Below the pieces are notes generated by a model. That model made no database searches. It was not told where the DNA came from and saw only the letters and a program-made list of their open reading frames with translations. A program made the translations under genes and the position numbers. Positions 53,350 through 61,296 of a stretch of DNA of 64,000 bases are shown here, one piece after another (position 1 is the stretch's first letter; every line of letters begins with the position of its first letter). The stretch is from Planctomycetota bacterium (lineage in GTDB: Bacteria; Planctomycetota; B15-G4): contig JACKHP010000002.1 of NCBI GenBank assembly GCA_020638905.1, forward strand, positions 186,001 to 250,000, given 5' to 3'.

Positions 53350-54263
53350 GAACCTGGCTCGCGTGCCTGCCGTCGCTGCTGCTCACGGTCGCGTGCAGCA
53401 GCGTTCCCGTCGGGAGCATCCCCGACCCCCTGCCCGAGGCCCTGGCGTGGGAGGTGCCGGCGTCGGGCGACGCGTTCCTGGGCCTCGAGACCGAGGAGAA
53501 CGCCTCGGGCTCGCTGCTCGACCTGTCGTTCGATCCCGGGGCGCGGGTGCTGAGCGTGGTGCGCAACTCGCCGGCCGAGAAGGCCGGCTTCCGGCAGGGA
53601 GACGTGGTGCTGGCCGTCGACGGCGCGGCCGTCGAGGATCCCGACGCGCTCGACGCGCTGGTCGCCGCGCGGCGTCCCGGCGACGAGACGACGATCTCGG
53701 TGCGTCGGCTCGACACGGTCTTCGACGTGACGCTCGCGCTGGCCGGCGGACGCGACCCCGGCACGCAGGTCGAGCTGGCCTACCGCGTCGACCGCAGCCG
53801 CAGCCTCGCGAGCTGGGCCGCGGCACCCGACGGCGTGCGCCTCGTGGCCTCCCATCCCGACGGACCGCTCGCACGCGCCGACGTGCCCGTGGGCAGCGTC
53901 GTGACCGCGATCGACGGCGAGCCGGTGCACGGCGACCGCGCGCTGCTGCGACGCTTCGCCGCACACGTCCCCGGCGACGAGGTCGTGCTCGACGTGCGCC
54001 GTCCCGACGCGACGCAAGTCGTGCCGGTCGAGATCGAGCTGGCCGAGCCGCCCACCCGCGTGACCGGCTGGAACGCGCTCTTCCTGGCTTCCTGGGACGC
54101 CGAGCCGGACGGCAGCCGCGCGCGCTTCTCGCTGCTCGACCTGTGGGTCTTCGAGCTGCTCCAGTACCAGCGCGACCGCCGCGAGACGCGCTGGGTGCTG
54201 TTCGAGCTGTTCGGCTTCGACCTGCTCTCGTGGGCCACCGGCGAAGGCGAGCTGGGGACGTGA
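53346..54263 (+). CDS. Exported protein with two PDZ domains, lipoprotein-like
   Basis: 305 residues from a GTG overlapping the previous stop (GTGA). The N-terminus (LACLPSLLLTVACSS) resembles a lipoprotein signal with C18 as lipid site, although the lipobox is not canonical. Two PDZ domains follow: 'VVRNSPAEKAGFRQGDVVLAVDG' (about 65-135) and 'ASHPDGPLARADVPVGSVVTAIDG' (about 150-230). No protease motif is present. A peripheral adaptor beside the ABC transporter is likely. The last 60 residues contain 'ELLQYQRDRRETRWVLFELFG', a possible amphipathic helix. Confidence 0.85.
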   Translation: MRTWLACLPSLLLTVACSSVPVGSIPDPLPEALAWEVPASGDAFLGLETEENASGSLLDLSFDPGARVLSVVRNSPAEKAGFRQGDVVLAVDGAAVEDPDALDALVAARRPGDETTISVRRLDTVFDVTLALAGGRDPGTQVELAYRVDRSRSLASWAAAPDGVRLVASHPDGPLARADVPVGSVVTAIDGEPVHGDRALLRRFAAHVPGDEVVLDVRRPDATQVVPVEIELAEPPTRVTGWNALFLASWDAEPDGSRARFSLLDLWVFELLQYQRDRRETRWVLFELFGFDLLSWATGEGELGT

Positions 54264-55840
54264 TCGCGCCCGCGCTGCTCCCGATCGCGGCGCTGCTCGC
54301 GCCGTCCGCCGAGGTGACCTACGTCGAGCAGGGCTTCAGCGTGCCCGGCGAGCTGCTCACCGCGCAGACCGTCGACGTCGACGGCGACGGGCGGCTCGAT
54401 CTGCTGCTCGCGGTGCTCGAGCGCGCCACGCGACGGCGCGTGATCACGGTCCGCCCCGGCGGTGCCGACGGGCTCTTCGCGATCGAGCCGGCCACCACCG
54501 TCCAGGTGCTCGACGACATCGTGGCGTTCGGCGTGGCCGAGGTGCGCGACGACCCGGGGCGCGAGCTGGTCTTCCTCACGCGCGACGGGGCCTGGGCCTA
54601 CTCGCCGACGAAGCGCGGCTACAAGGACAACATCGAGCGGCTCGTCGGCGCCGAGCTGCTCTACGACGTCCCCGATCCGCAGGCGCTGCCCTACTGGGAG
54701 TACGTGCTGCCGCACGCAGGCGGTGACCACCTGCTGCTGCCCGAGGCCGGCGGCTTCCGCATCTGGGGACCGGCTCCACCCGACGCCGAGCGGGCACCCG
54801 GCGCGCCGCGCTACATCGAGCGGCTCGCCGACTTCAGCGACGGGCGTCCGGCGGTGCGCGTCGGCGGCGGCCCGCCCGACGACCCCGAGCGCGACGCGCT
54901 GCTGTCCGCGGCGCTCGAGCTCACGAGCAACCTGTTCGGCTACGGCGACAAGCTCTCCGTGCGCAGCTTCCTCGAGGACGACGTGAGCACGCGCGCTCCG
55001 GCGCTGGCCGACGTCGACGGCGACGGACGGCTCGACATGCTCGTCATGCGCGACGACCTGCGCGTCTACCTCGCGGGCCCCGACGGCCTGCCCGCCGTGC
55101 CCACGCGCATCGAGACCTTCCCCGACTCGATGGCGGTCGAGGAGGGCGGCCGACGCGACGTCGACCTGGTCGACGTCGACGCCGACGGCGACGTCGACGT
55201 CGTGCTGCACCTGCGCGCGGCGCGCGACGACCTGCTCGGCAACCGCGTCCACGACGTGCTCGTGCTGCGCAACGACGGACGGCGCCTGCTGCCGGCCGTG
55301 GCCGACGACCTGCGCCGGGTCGAAGCCGCGTGGGCCGACGTCCAGGTCACCGACGTCGACGGAGACGGACGCCCCGACCTGGTGCTCGAGAAGGCGGAGA
55401 GCCCGTCGCAGCTCGAGCTGATCCGTTCGACGAACCCGAAGATCGAGACCACGCTGCTCGTCTTCCGCGGCGGCGACGACGGACGCTTCGCCCGCAAGCC
55501 CGACGTCGAATCGCACGCCTCGCTCGACTTCGCCGAACTGGGCGACGCCGTGGGCCGCAGCGACCTCGGCTGCGACTGCGACGGCGACGGGATCCACGAC
55601 CAGGTCGACGTCGACCTCGAGGGCAACGTGTCGATCCGCCGGCTGCGGCGCGAGACGGGGTTCTTCGGCGGCGTGACGTGGTCGCTCGACGCGACCCCGT
55701 GGAAGACGTTCCCGCGCGTGGGTTCGTTCCGTGTGCTCGAGGTGGGCGACGTGAACGGCGACGGGCTCGGTGACGTGCTGACCTCGCGAGGCGACCGGGT
55801 CACGGTGCTGCTCTCGCGGCGTCCGGGAGGTGCGCGATGA
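54260..55840 (+). CDS. Exported FG-GAP/VCBS beta-propeller protein, first copy
   Basis: 526 residues from a GTG that overlaps the PDZ gene's stop (GTGA). A short signal (LLPIAALLAPSAEV) is followed by beta-propeller repeats, each ending in a calcium-binding-type loop: DVDGDGRLDLLL, DVDGDGRLDMLV, DVDADGDVDVVL, DVDGDGRPDLVL, DCDGDGIHDQVD and DVNGDGLGDVL (six seen). This is the FG-GAP/VCBS layout of surface proteins that bind calcium and often other proteins or polysaccharides. It forms a pair with the next gene. Role in the operon unknown. Confidence 0.9.
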   Translation: MIAPALLPIAALLAPSAEVTYVEQGFSVPGELLTAQTVDVDGDGRLDLLLAVLERATRRRVITVRPGGADGLFAIEPATTVQVLDDIVAFGVAEVRDDPGRELVFLTRDGAWAYSPTKRGYKDNIERLVGAELLYDVPDPQALPYWEYVLPHAGGDHLLLPEAGGFRIWGPAPPDAERAPGAPRYIERLADFSDGRPAVRVGGGPPDDPERDALLSAALELTSNLFGYGDKLSVRSFLEDDVSTRAPALADVDGDGRLDMLVMRDDLRVYLAGPDGLPAVPTRIETFPDSMAVEEGGRRDVDLVDVDADGDVDVVLHLRAARDDLLGNRVHDVLVLRNDGRRLLPAVADDLRRVEAAWADVQVTDVDGDGRPDLVLEKAESPSQLELIRSTNPKIETTLLVFRGGDDGRFARKPDVESHASLDFAELGDAVGRSDLGCDCDGDGIHDQVDVDLEGNVSIRRLRRETGFFGGVTWSLDATPWKTFPRVGSFRVLEVGDVNGDGLGDVLTSRGDRVTVLLSRRPGGAR

Positions 55841-57600
55841 ACGTGCGATCGTGCTGCGCGGTGCTCGCGCTGGCGTCGTCGCTCTTGGCGCAGGAGCTGC
55901 GCGTGGCGGCCGACTCGCTGGCCAGGCTGCCGGCCGACGACTCGCCGCTGTGGCTGGCCGACCTCGACGGCGACGGCGACCAGGACCTCGTGAGCATCTC
56001 CGCGGAGTCCCTCGCCGTCTGGCGCCTGGGAGCCGACCGCACCTATCCCGAGACTCCCGACGCGAAGCTCGTGTGGGACGACGCCGACGTGGCCTTCGAC
56101 CTGGGCGACCTCGACCGCGACGGCGCCACCGAGGTGCTCGTGGTGAGCGGCGGACGCACGCTGCGGCGCTACGTCCTCGGCGCCGACGGCTTCGGCGAAC
56201 CGACCACGCTGCGCGACGACCTCGGCGCGGCCCTGCCGCGCGGCGTCCACCGCGTGCCGTTCGTGCAGGACGTCGACGGGTCGCCGCCCGAGGACCTGGT
56301 CATCCCCGGGCCGGGCCTGTTCCACATCTTCCGCTCGCAGCCCGACGGCCTCTCGGCGCCCATCGACGTGGCCTTCGAGAGCCGCGTCGAGACCTCGGTC
56401 GGCAACCCCGACAGCCTCGACTCGCGCTTCCGCCAGGACGTGACGATCCCGTGGTTCCACATGCGCGACGTCGACGGCGACGGACGGCTCGACCTGCTGT
56501 CCGAGACGAGCGACCGCGTGCTGTTCCACATCGCCGACCCCGAGCTGCCGACCCGACCGACGTGGAGGCTCGACCTGCAGCGCTTCCGCGACGAGGTCGA
56601 GCTCGAGCAGATCGACTTCTTCGACCTGACGCGCAACATGTCGGCGCTCGTGACGTGGCGCCTGGCCGACCTCGACGGCGTGCCCCCGAACGACCTCGTG
56701 ATCCAGCAGGGCAGCACGCTGCTGATCTGGATGGGCGGCTCGCGCGGCGGCATCGACCGGAACCCCGACGACGTTTTGCCGTCCAGCGGCAACCTGCTGC
56801 TGTACGCGTTCTTCGACACCGTCGGCGACCCGCTGCCCGAGCTGCACATCCTGCGCCTCGAGGACATCACGCTGGGCGAGCTCGTGCGCATGGCCGTGAT
56901 GGACTCGGAGACCACGCTCGAGGTGTACAGCTACCGCAACCGTGGCGGGCACTTCGACCGCAAGGCCATGAGCGTCGTCCAGGTGAACCTCGAGCTGCCG
57001 TCGCTGATCGACATCGACGACCACGACAGCGCCGTGCGCGTCGGCGTGCGCGCCAGGCTGAAGTCCGACAACGGCGCGAAACCGCACCACGCGTGCCTCG
57101 ACCCCGACGGGCTGCTCGACGACGCGGTCGTCTACGAGGACGGCCGACTGCGCTTCTGGCGCGACGCGCTGCCCCGCGACGGGCTGGGCACCGACCGCGG
57201 CGACATGCGCGACGCGCTGCTGACCGCCGTCGACGAGAGCGGACTGACCGGGCTCTCGTCCTTCCTGCGCCGACGCGACGACGCGCCCGAGGGCCAGGTC
57301 TTGCGCAAGTCGTACGACGTCTCGGTCGACGACCTGGTCGAGGGCGCGTCGGGCATCCAGCGCATGCTGCGCGCGCTGGACCGCGACGTCCCGCCCGCGC
57401 TCGAGGCGCCGACCGTGTTCGGCGAGCACGAGCCCGACGTGATCGTGACCGACCTCGACGGCGACGGGATCTCGGACGTGCTGCTCGTGCACACGCTGCA
57501 GCGTTCCGACGACGAGCCGTCGCTGCGGACGGTGGAGGCCGTGATCCTCGGCCGGACGCCACGGCCGTCCGAAGCGCCCGCGACGGACGGCGACGGCTGA
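55837..57600 (+). CDS. Exported FG-GAP/VCBS beta-propeller protein, second copy
   Basis: 587 residues; the ATG overlaps the preceding stop (ATGA). A signal peptide (CCAVLALASSLLAQEL) precedes calcium-loop repeats DLDGDGDQDLVS, DLDRDGATEVLV, DVDGSPPEDLVI, DVDGDGRLDLLS, DLDGVPPNDLVI and DLDGDGISDVLL. Two loops are shortened (DVDGSPP and DLDGVPP), so calcium binding there may be lost. It ends only 11 bases from the convergent NRDE gene. With the gene before it, it looks like an old duplication in which spacing of repeats has diverged. Confidence 0.9.
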   Translation: MNVRSCCAVLALASSLLAQELRVAADSLARLPADDSPLWLADLDGDGDQDLVSISAESLAVWRLGADRTYPETPDAKLVWDDADVAFDLGDLDRDGATEVLVVSGGRTLRRYVLGADGFGEPTTLRDDLGAALPRGVHRVPFVQDVDGSPPEDLVIPGPGLFHIFRSQPDGLSAPIDVAFESRVETSVGNPDSLDSRFRQDVTIPWFHMRDVDGDGRLDLLSETSDRVLFHIADPELPTRPTWRLDLQRFRDEVELEQIDFFDLTRNMSALVTWRLADLDGVPPNDLVIQQGSTLLIWMGGSRGGIDRNPDDVLPSSGNLLLYAFFDTVGDPLPELHILRLEDITLGELVRMAVMDSETTLEVYSYRNRGGHFDRKAMSVVQVNLELPSLIDIDDHDSAVRVGVRARLKSDNGAKPHHACLDPDGLLDDAVVYEDGRLRFWRDALPRDGLGTDRGDMRDALLTAVDESGLTGLSSFLRRRDDAPEGQVLRKSYDVSVDDLVEGASGIQRMLRALDRDVPPALEAPTVFGEHEPDVIVTDLDGDGISDVLLVHTLQRSDDEPSLRTVEAVILGRTPRPSEAPATDGDG

Positions 57601-57611
57601 CGGACGCCTCG

Positions 57612-58409
57612 TCAGCCGGCCAGCGGAGCCGGTGCGCGCACGAGAGCCAGGGTGACCGTCGGCGCCGCGCGACACGGTGCGCCCTGACGGTAGGACAGTG
57701 CGACGCGCCGCTCGCCGACCTCGACCTGGGTCGAACTCACGGTGCCCGCGTCGTCGCGGTGCATGCAGACCGAGTACGCGTCGCCGTCCACGGCCTCGGG
57801 ACGGTGCGCGGCGTGCCACGTGGCGAGGGCCCGCGCAGGCGCCGCCACGCCGCGTGCGTCGGCCTCGTCGAGCGCGCGCAGGAAGTCGGCGAAGAGCGCC
57901 TCGCGGAAGGCCGTGACCGCGTCGGTCTCGAACGTGCTCGAGACCACCACGCGCGCTCCGGGTGCGTCGTCGCGTCCGAGGTCCCGTCCGTCCCAGGTGA
58001 TCACGCTCGACGCGGCGGGACGGACTGCGTCGCCGGGCTCGGCCAGCACGAGCTTGAACGGACGCTGACGCAGGGCGCCGCGGCGCGCACGCCGTTCGAG
58101 CTCGTCGAGCACCGCCGCGCGACGCGCGTCGCGCGCGAGCTCGAGCACCAGCACGCCGCGGCTGGGCGGGTCGTCGGGCGCAGGCGCCGCCGGTTCACGG
58201 TCTCCGTTCAGGATGCACAACGTCGCGCCGCGCTCGTCGACGGCCACCCACGTCCCGCCCGCGTCGGCGTCGACGGGATGCAGCACGCGTCGACCGTCGA
58301 CGACCTGCTCGACCGGTGGACGTCCGAGCCCGCGCGACGGGCGTTCGTCGCGGTTCGTGCCGAGCAGGTAGCCGCCGCCCGGCCGCGGGAGGAACGTGAC
58401 GGTGCACAC
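57612..58409 (-). CDS. NRDE-family (TANGO2-like) protein
   Basis: 265 residues from a GTG at 58409; GAGGAGG (58416-58422) sits 6 bases upstream inside the previous gene's end. The family-defining N-R-D-E is present at the expected place (LLGTNRDERPSRGL), preceded by the Cys at position 2 that is exposed as a possible N-terminal nucleophile after Met removal (MCTVTF). The rest fits an Ntn-hydrolase-like fold ('AGGTWVAVDERGATLCILNGDR'). In other organisms the family is tied to heme or lipid handling, without a settled reaction. Probably co-transcribed with the upstream metallo-beta-lactamase/rhodanese gene. Confidence 0.9.
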   Translation of the reverse strand: MCTVTFLPRPGGGYLLGTNRDERPSRGLGRPPVEQVVDGRRVLHPVDADAGGTWVAVDERGATLCILNGDREPAAPAPDDPPSRGVLVLELARDARRAAVLDELERRARRGALRQRPFKLVLAEPGDAVRPAASSVITWDGRDLGRDDAPGARVVVSSTFETDAVTAFREALFADFLRALDEADARGVAAPARALATWHAAHRPEAVDGDAYSVCMHRDDAGTVSSTQVEVGERRVALSYRQGAPCRAAPTVTLALVRAPAPLAG

Positions 58410-58420
58410 GGGAGGCCTCC

Positions 58421-59818
58421 TCAGCCCACCGGGGCCGCCGCCTCGACGGGATGCCCGGAGGCGATCCAGCCGTTCGTGCCGTCGCGCACGTCGACGAGGT
58501 TCACCAGCCCCGCGCGCTCGAGGAAGCCGCAGGCCACGCTCGAGCGGTAGCCCGACGCGCAGATGACGGCCGTCGGACGCGACGGATCGAGCTCTCCGAC
58601 GCGTGCCTCGAGCTCGTGCAGCGGGACGTTCACCGCACCGGGGACGTGTCCCGCCACGTGTTCGCCGACACGACGCACGTCGAGCACCACGAGATCGCCG
58701 TCCTCGGCCATGCGTCGGGCGAGCTCATCGACGTCGATGCGCGGGTGGTGGCGCACGACCCGGCCGTCGACCTCCCACGACGTGATGCCTCCCGACAGGA
58801 AGCCGGCCAGCGTCTGCATGCCCACACGCGCGAGGCGCACGATCGCCTCGGCGAGCGCCGCGTCGGATTCGGCCACGAGCACGAGCGGTTGCTCGGCGTC
58901 GAGCAGCGTCCCGGCCCACGACGCGAAGTTGCCGCCGAGCGGTATGTTCAACGCGCCGGGGACGTGTCCCGAGGCGAATGCGTCCTGGGTGCGCACGTCG
59001 AGGACGCGCGCGCCGGCGTGCACGGCGCGCTCGAGCGCGTCGGGGTTGAGCGCGGGAGGCCGCGGCAGGTCGCCGAGCGACGGTGCCCCCTGCCGGTTCA
59101 GCTCGGCCGAGTGCGGGAAGTAGCGCGGCGGCGGCTCGAGTCCGGTGGTCATGCGCTCGACGAACTCGTCGCGCGTCATGGGCTGCAGCGCGTGATTGAG
59201 CTCCTTCTGGCGACCGATCGTCGACGAGAGCTCGGCGCTGATGTTGCGTCCGCAGGCGGAGCCCGCGCCGTGGGCGGGATAGACCTCGACGTCGTCGGGC
59301 AGCGTCATGAGCTTGTCGTGCAGGCTGTCGTACATGAGCCCGGCCATCTCGGCCGCCGTATGGCCCTTGCTGCCCACCAGGTCGGGACGCCCCACGTCGC
59401 CGATGAAGAGCGTGTCGCCCGTGAGCACGCACGCCGGCTGATCGCCGCGCGTCCTGTCGAAGACGAGCACGCACACGCCCTCGGGCGTGTGCCCGGGCGT
59501 CTCGAGGAAGCGCAGCACCACGGCGCCCATGACGATCTCGTCGCCATCGTGCACCGCGTGATGCTCGAACGCGGCGCCGGCCTTGGCCCCGATGTGGATC
59601 GTCGCGCCGGTGCGGCGGGCGAGCTCGACGTGTCCCGAGACGAAATCGGCGTGCAGATGGGTCTCGATCACGTGCTTGATGACGAGGCCGCGCTTCGCCG
59701 CCTCGTCGATGTAGCCCTCGACGTCGCGCTGCGGATCGACGATCGCGCACTCTCCCGCATCGCCCACGAGGTACGACGCGTGCGCCAGGCAGCCCAGGTA
59801 GAACTGCTTGAATTCCAT
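58421..59818 (-). CDS. Metallo-beta-lactamase / rhodanese fusion (persulfide dioxygenase-like)
   Basis: 465 residues; GGAGG lies 6 bases before the ATG at 59818. The N-terminal domain (1-245) has the MBL ligands THLHADF, GHTPEG and GDTLFIGDVGRPDL, as in ETHE1-type persulfide dioxygenases. Two rhodanese domains follow. The first (about 270-355, 'VLDVRTQDAFASGHVPGALN') has no Cys where the active loop should be (VLVAESDAAL). The second (about 370-460) keeps the catalytic Cys in CASGYRSS. The likely role is oxidation and transfer of persulfide sulfur in the cytoplasm. The NRDE gene follows after 11 bases. Confidence 0.93.
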   Translation of the reverse strand: MEFKQFYLGCLAHASYLVGDAGECAIVDPQRDVEGYIDEAAKRGLVIKHVIETHLHADFVSGHVELARRTGATIHIGAKAGAAFEHHAVHDGDEIVMGAVVLRFLETPGHTPEGVCVLVFDRTRGDQPACVLTGDTLFIGDVGRPDLVGSKGHTAAEMAGLMYDSLHDKLMTLPDDVEVYPAHGAGSACGRNISAELSSTIGRQKELNHALQPMTRDEFVERMTTGLEPPPRYFPHSAELNRQGAPSLGDLPRPPALNPDALERAVHAGARVLDVRTQDAFASGHVPGALNIPLGGNFASWAGTLLDAEQPLVLVAESDAALAEAIVRLARVGMQTLAGFLSGGITSWEVDGRVVRHHPRIDVDELARRMAEDGDLVVLDVRRVGEHVAGHVPGAVNVPLHELEARVGELDPSRPTAVICASGYRSSVACGFLERAGLVNLVDVRDGTNGWIASGHPVEAAAPVG

Positions 59819-59871
59819 GACGACCTCCGTGGGACGCGACCCGGCGAAGGGAACCGTCCGGCGAGCCCCCC

Positions 59872-59877
59872 AGATTA
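59872..59877 (-). promoter_or_regulatory. Putative -10 element of the MBL/rhodanese-NRDE operon
   Basis: TAATCT on the minus strand, 54 bases before the ATG at 59818. Confidence 0.35.
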
Positions 59878-59963
59878 GCAACCCGACGAGAGGACGCACG
59901 CCGCTGGACGGCAGGCGGCCGGCTCGGACGGCTCGGCGCGGCGCGTCTGCGGGCAGGCGCCGA

Positions 59964-60533
59964 TCAGCTTCGCGACGCCCACACGGGGAGCTGCTCGCGC
60001 GGCGCGTCCCTCAGCAGCGGGGCCACCTGGTCCTTCGCCGACAGCAGCACGTCGGACGGGTCGATGGGCCACTCGACCCCGATCTCGGGGTCGTCCCAGC
60101 GGATGCCGAGCTCGTAGCCGGGGTCGTACAGGTCGGTGCACTTGTACTCGACCTCGGCCACCTCGCTCAGCACCACGAATCCGTGCAGGTACCCCGGCGG
60201 GACGTAGAGCTGATGATGGCTCTCGCTGTCGAGCGTGACCCCCACCCACGTGCAGCGCGTCGGCGAGCCGATGCGCATGTCGGCGGCCACGTCGAAGATC
60301 GCGCCCGAGAGACAGCGCACGAGCTTCCCCTGTGGACGGCGCCACTGGGCGTGCAGGCCGCGCAGCGTGCCGCGCACCGACCTGCTGTGGTTGTGCTGCA
60401 CGAAGTCGGCGTCGATGCCGCCCGCGCGGTACTTCTCGGCGTGGTACGTCTCGATGAAGAAGCCGCGTGCGTCGCGGTGGACGTCGGGCTCGACGAGGAT
60501 CACGCCGTCGAGCTTCGTGGTGCGGAAGTTCAA
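59964..60533 (-). CDS. rfbC: dTDP-4-dehydrorhamnose 3,5-epimerase-like protein
   Basis: 189 residues from a TTG at 60533 (no good Shine-Dalgarno; the TTG fits the expected family N-terminus 'FRTTKLDGVILVEPDVHRDARG'). RmlC landmarks: 'ETYHAEKYRAGGID', 'FVQHNHSRSVRGTLRGLHAQ' with the catalytic His of GLHAQ, 'DVAADMRIGSPT', 'YVPPGYLHGF' and 'KCTDLYDPGYE'. It would epimerise dTDP-4-keto-6-deoxyglucose at C3 and C5 in L-rhamnose synthesis. No rmlA, rmlB or rmlD is adjacent, so the rest of the pathway must be elsewhere. A 3-epimerase variant is possible. Confidence 0.92.
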   Translation of the reverse strand: MNFRTTKLDGVILVEPDVHRDARGFFIETYHAEKYRAGGIDADFVQHNHSRSVRGTLRGLHAQWRRPQGKLVRCLSGAIFDVAADMRIGSPTRCTWVGVTLDSESHHQLYVPPGYLHGFVVLSEVAEVEYKCTDLYDPGYELGIRWDDPEIGVEWPIDPSDVLLSAKDQVAPLLRDAPREQLPVWASRS

Positions 60534-60566
60534 GGCTGTGCGACCGGACGGGGGATCGGGGCCACC

Positions 60567-60572
60567 GTTCTA
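60567..60572 (-). promoter_or_regulatory. Putative -10 element of the epimerase gene
   Basis: TAGAAC on the minus strand, 34 bases before the TTG at 60533. Confidence 0.35.
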
Positions 60573-60700
60573 CGCGAAGCCCGCGCTCGACGCCAAGGCG
60601 TCGCCTGGAAAGTCCCCCCGAGCCCGGTCGGTCGCGGCCCGCCGAACGGATCCGGCGCGCGGGGCCGGCGCCGGCACGGTCGACTCCATCGGCAGGTTGC

Positions 60701-60706
60701 TAGAAT
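60701..60706 (+). promoter_or_regulatory. Putative -10 element of the thioesterase gene (near-leaderless)
   Basis: TAGAAT in GCTAGAATCG, with only 7 bases (CGCCGCC) before the ATG at 60714. Transcription would begin at or next to the ATG. No ribosome-binding site is visible, which fits a leaderless mRNA. Confidence 0.5.
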
Positions 60707-60713
60707 CGCCGCC

Positions 60714-61187
60714 ATGGGTCCCGCGGTGCTCTCGTCGTTCTGTGTCCGCTCGTACGAGGCCGACTCGTACGCGCACCTCAACAACGGCGTCTACCTCGGA
60801 TGGTTCGAGCAGGGTCGCCTCGACTGGCTGCTGTCCCAGGGCTTCAGCTACGACGGCTTCGCGGCGCGGCGCGAGTGGTTCGTCGTCGCGCGCACCGAGG
60901 TCGACTTCCGCCGTCCGCTGGTCACCGGCGAGTGCGCGCGCCTCGTGACGCGGGTCGCGGCGCTGGGCCGCTCGAGCGTGCGCTTCCACCAGGTGCTGCG
61001 GCGCTGGGACGGGCACACGCTGCCGCTCGAATCGCGCGTCGCGCACGACGACGAAGATCTCGGCCAGGGCCTGCCCTGCGCCGAGGCGCTCACGATCATG
61101 GTCTTCACCGACCAGTCGAGCGCGATCCCGATCCCCGACGACTTCCGCGCCGCGGTCGAGGGACCGGCCGCACACGGCGCCCGCTGA
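60714..61187 (+). CDS. Acyl-CoA thioesterase (4HBT/YbgC-like hotdog)
   Basis: 157 residues from the ATG at 60714. It is a single hotdog domain with the 4HBT signature 'RSYEADSYAHLNNGVYLGWFEQGR', in which the Asp and His/Asn residues (D-x-x-x-H-L-N-N) form the usual active site. 'RTEVDFRRPLVTGE' and 'RSSVRFHQVLRRW' are standard following strands. It hydrolyses an acyl-CoA thioester; the substrate cannot be predicted. It is transcribed away from the epimerase and towards the coiled-coil gene, with a bidirectional hairpin between. Confidence 0.92.
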   Translation: MGPAVLSSFCVRSYEADSYAHLNNGVYLGWFEQGRLDWLLSQGFSYDGFAARREWFVVARTEVDFRRPLVTGECARLVTRVAALGRSSVRFHQVLRRWDGHTLPLESRVAHDDEDLGQGLPCAEALTIMVFTDQSSAIPIPDDFRAAVEGPAAHGAR

Positions 61188-61216
61188 GCGCGCGCACGCG
61201 GCGCGCCCCGTCCTAC

Positions 61217-61257
61217 GAAAAACGGACGCCCCCGCGAACCGGCCGGTCGCGGGGGCG
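61217..61257. terminator. Intrinsic terminator between convergent genes
   Basis: CGCCCCCGCG (61227-61236) pairs perfectly with CGCGGGGGCG (61248-61257); the loop contains its own palindrome ACCGGCCGGT. On the minus strand the stem is followed within 4 bases by five T (complement of 61218-61222), so it is a classical terminator for the coiled-coil gene. It may also stop the thioesterase transcript. Confidence 0.75.
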
Positions 61258-61296
61258 CCCGTCACGGACAGCGCCCGTCGTCGTGGGGAGCGCCCG

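Noticed and set aside
54390..57500. Calcium-loop codons (GACGTCGACGGCGACGG) recurring many times
   Set aside because: They come from the VCBS/FG-GAP motifs in protein and are not an independent DNA element.
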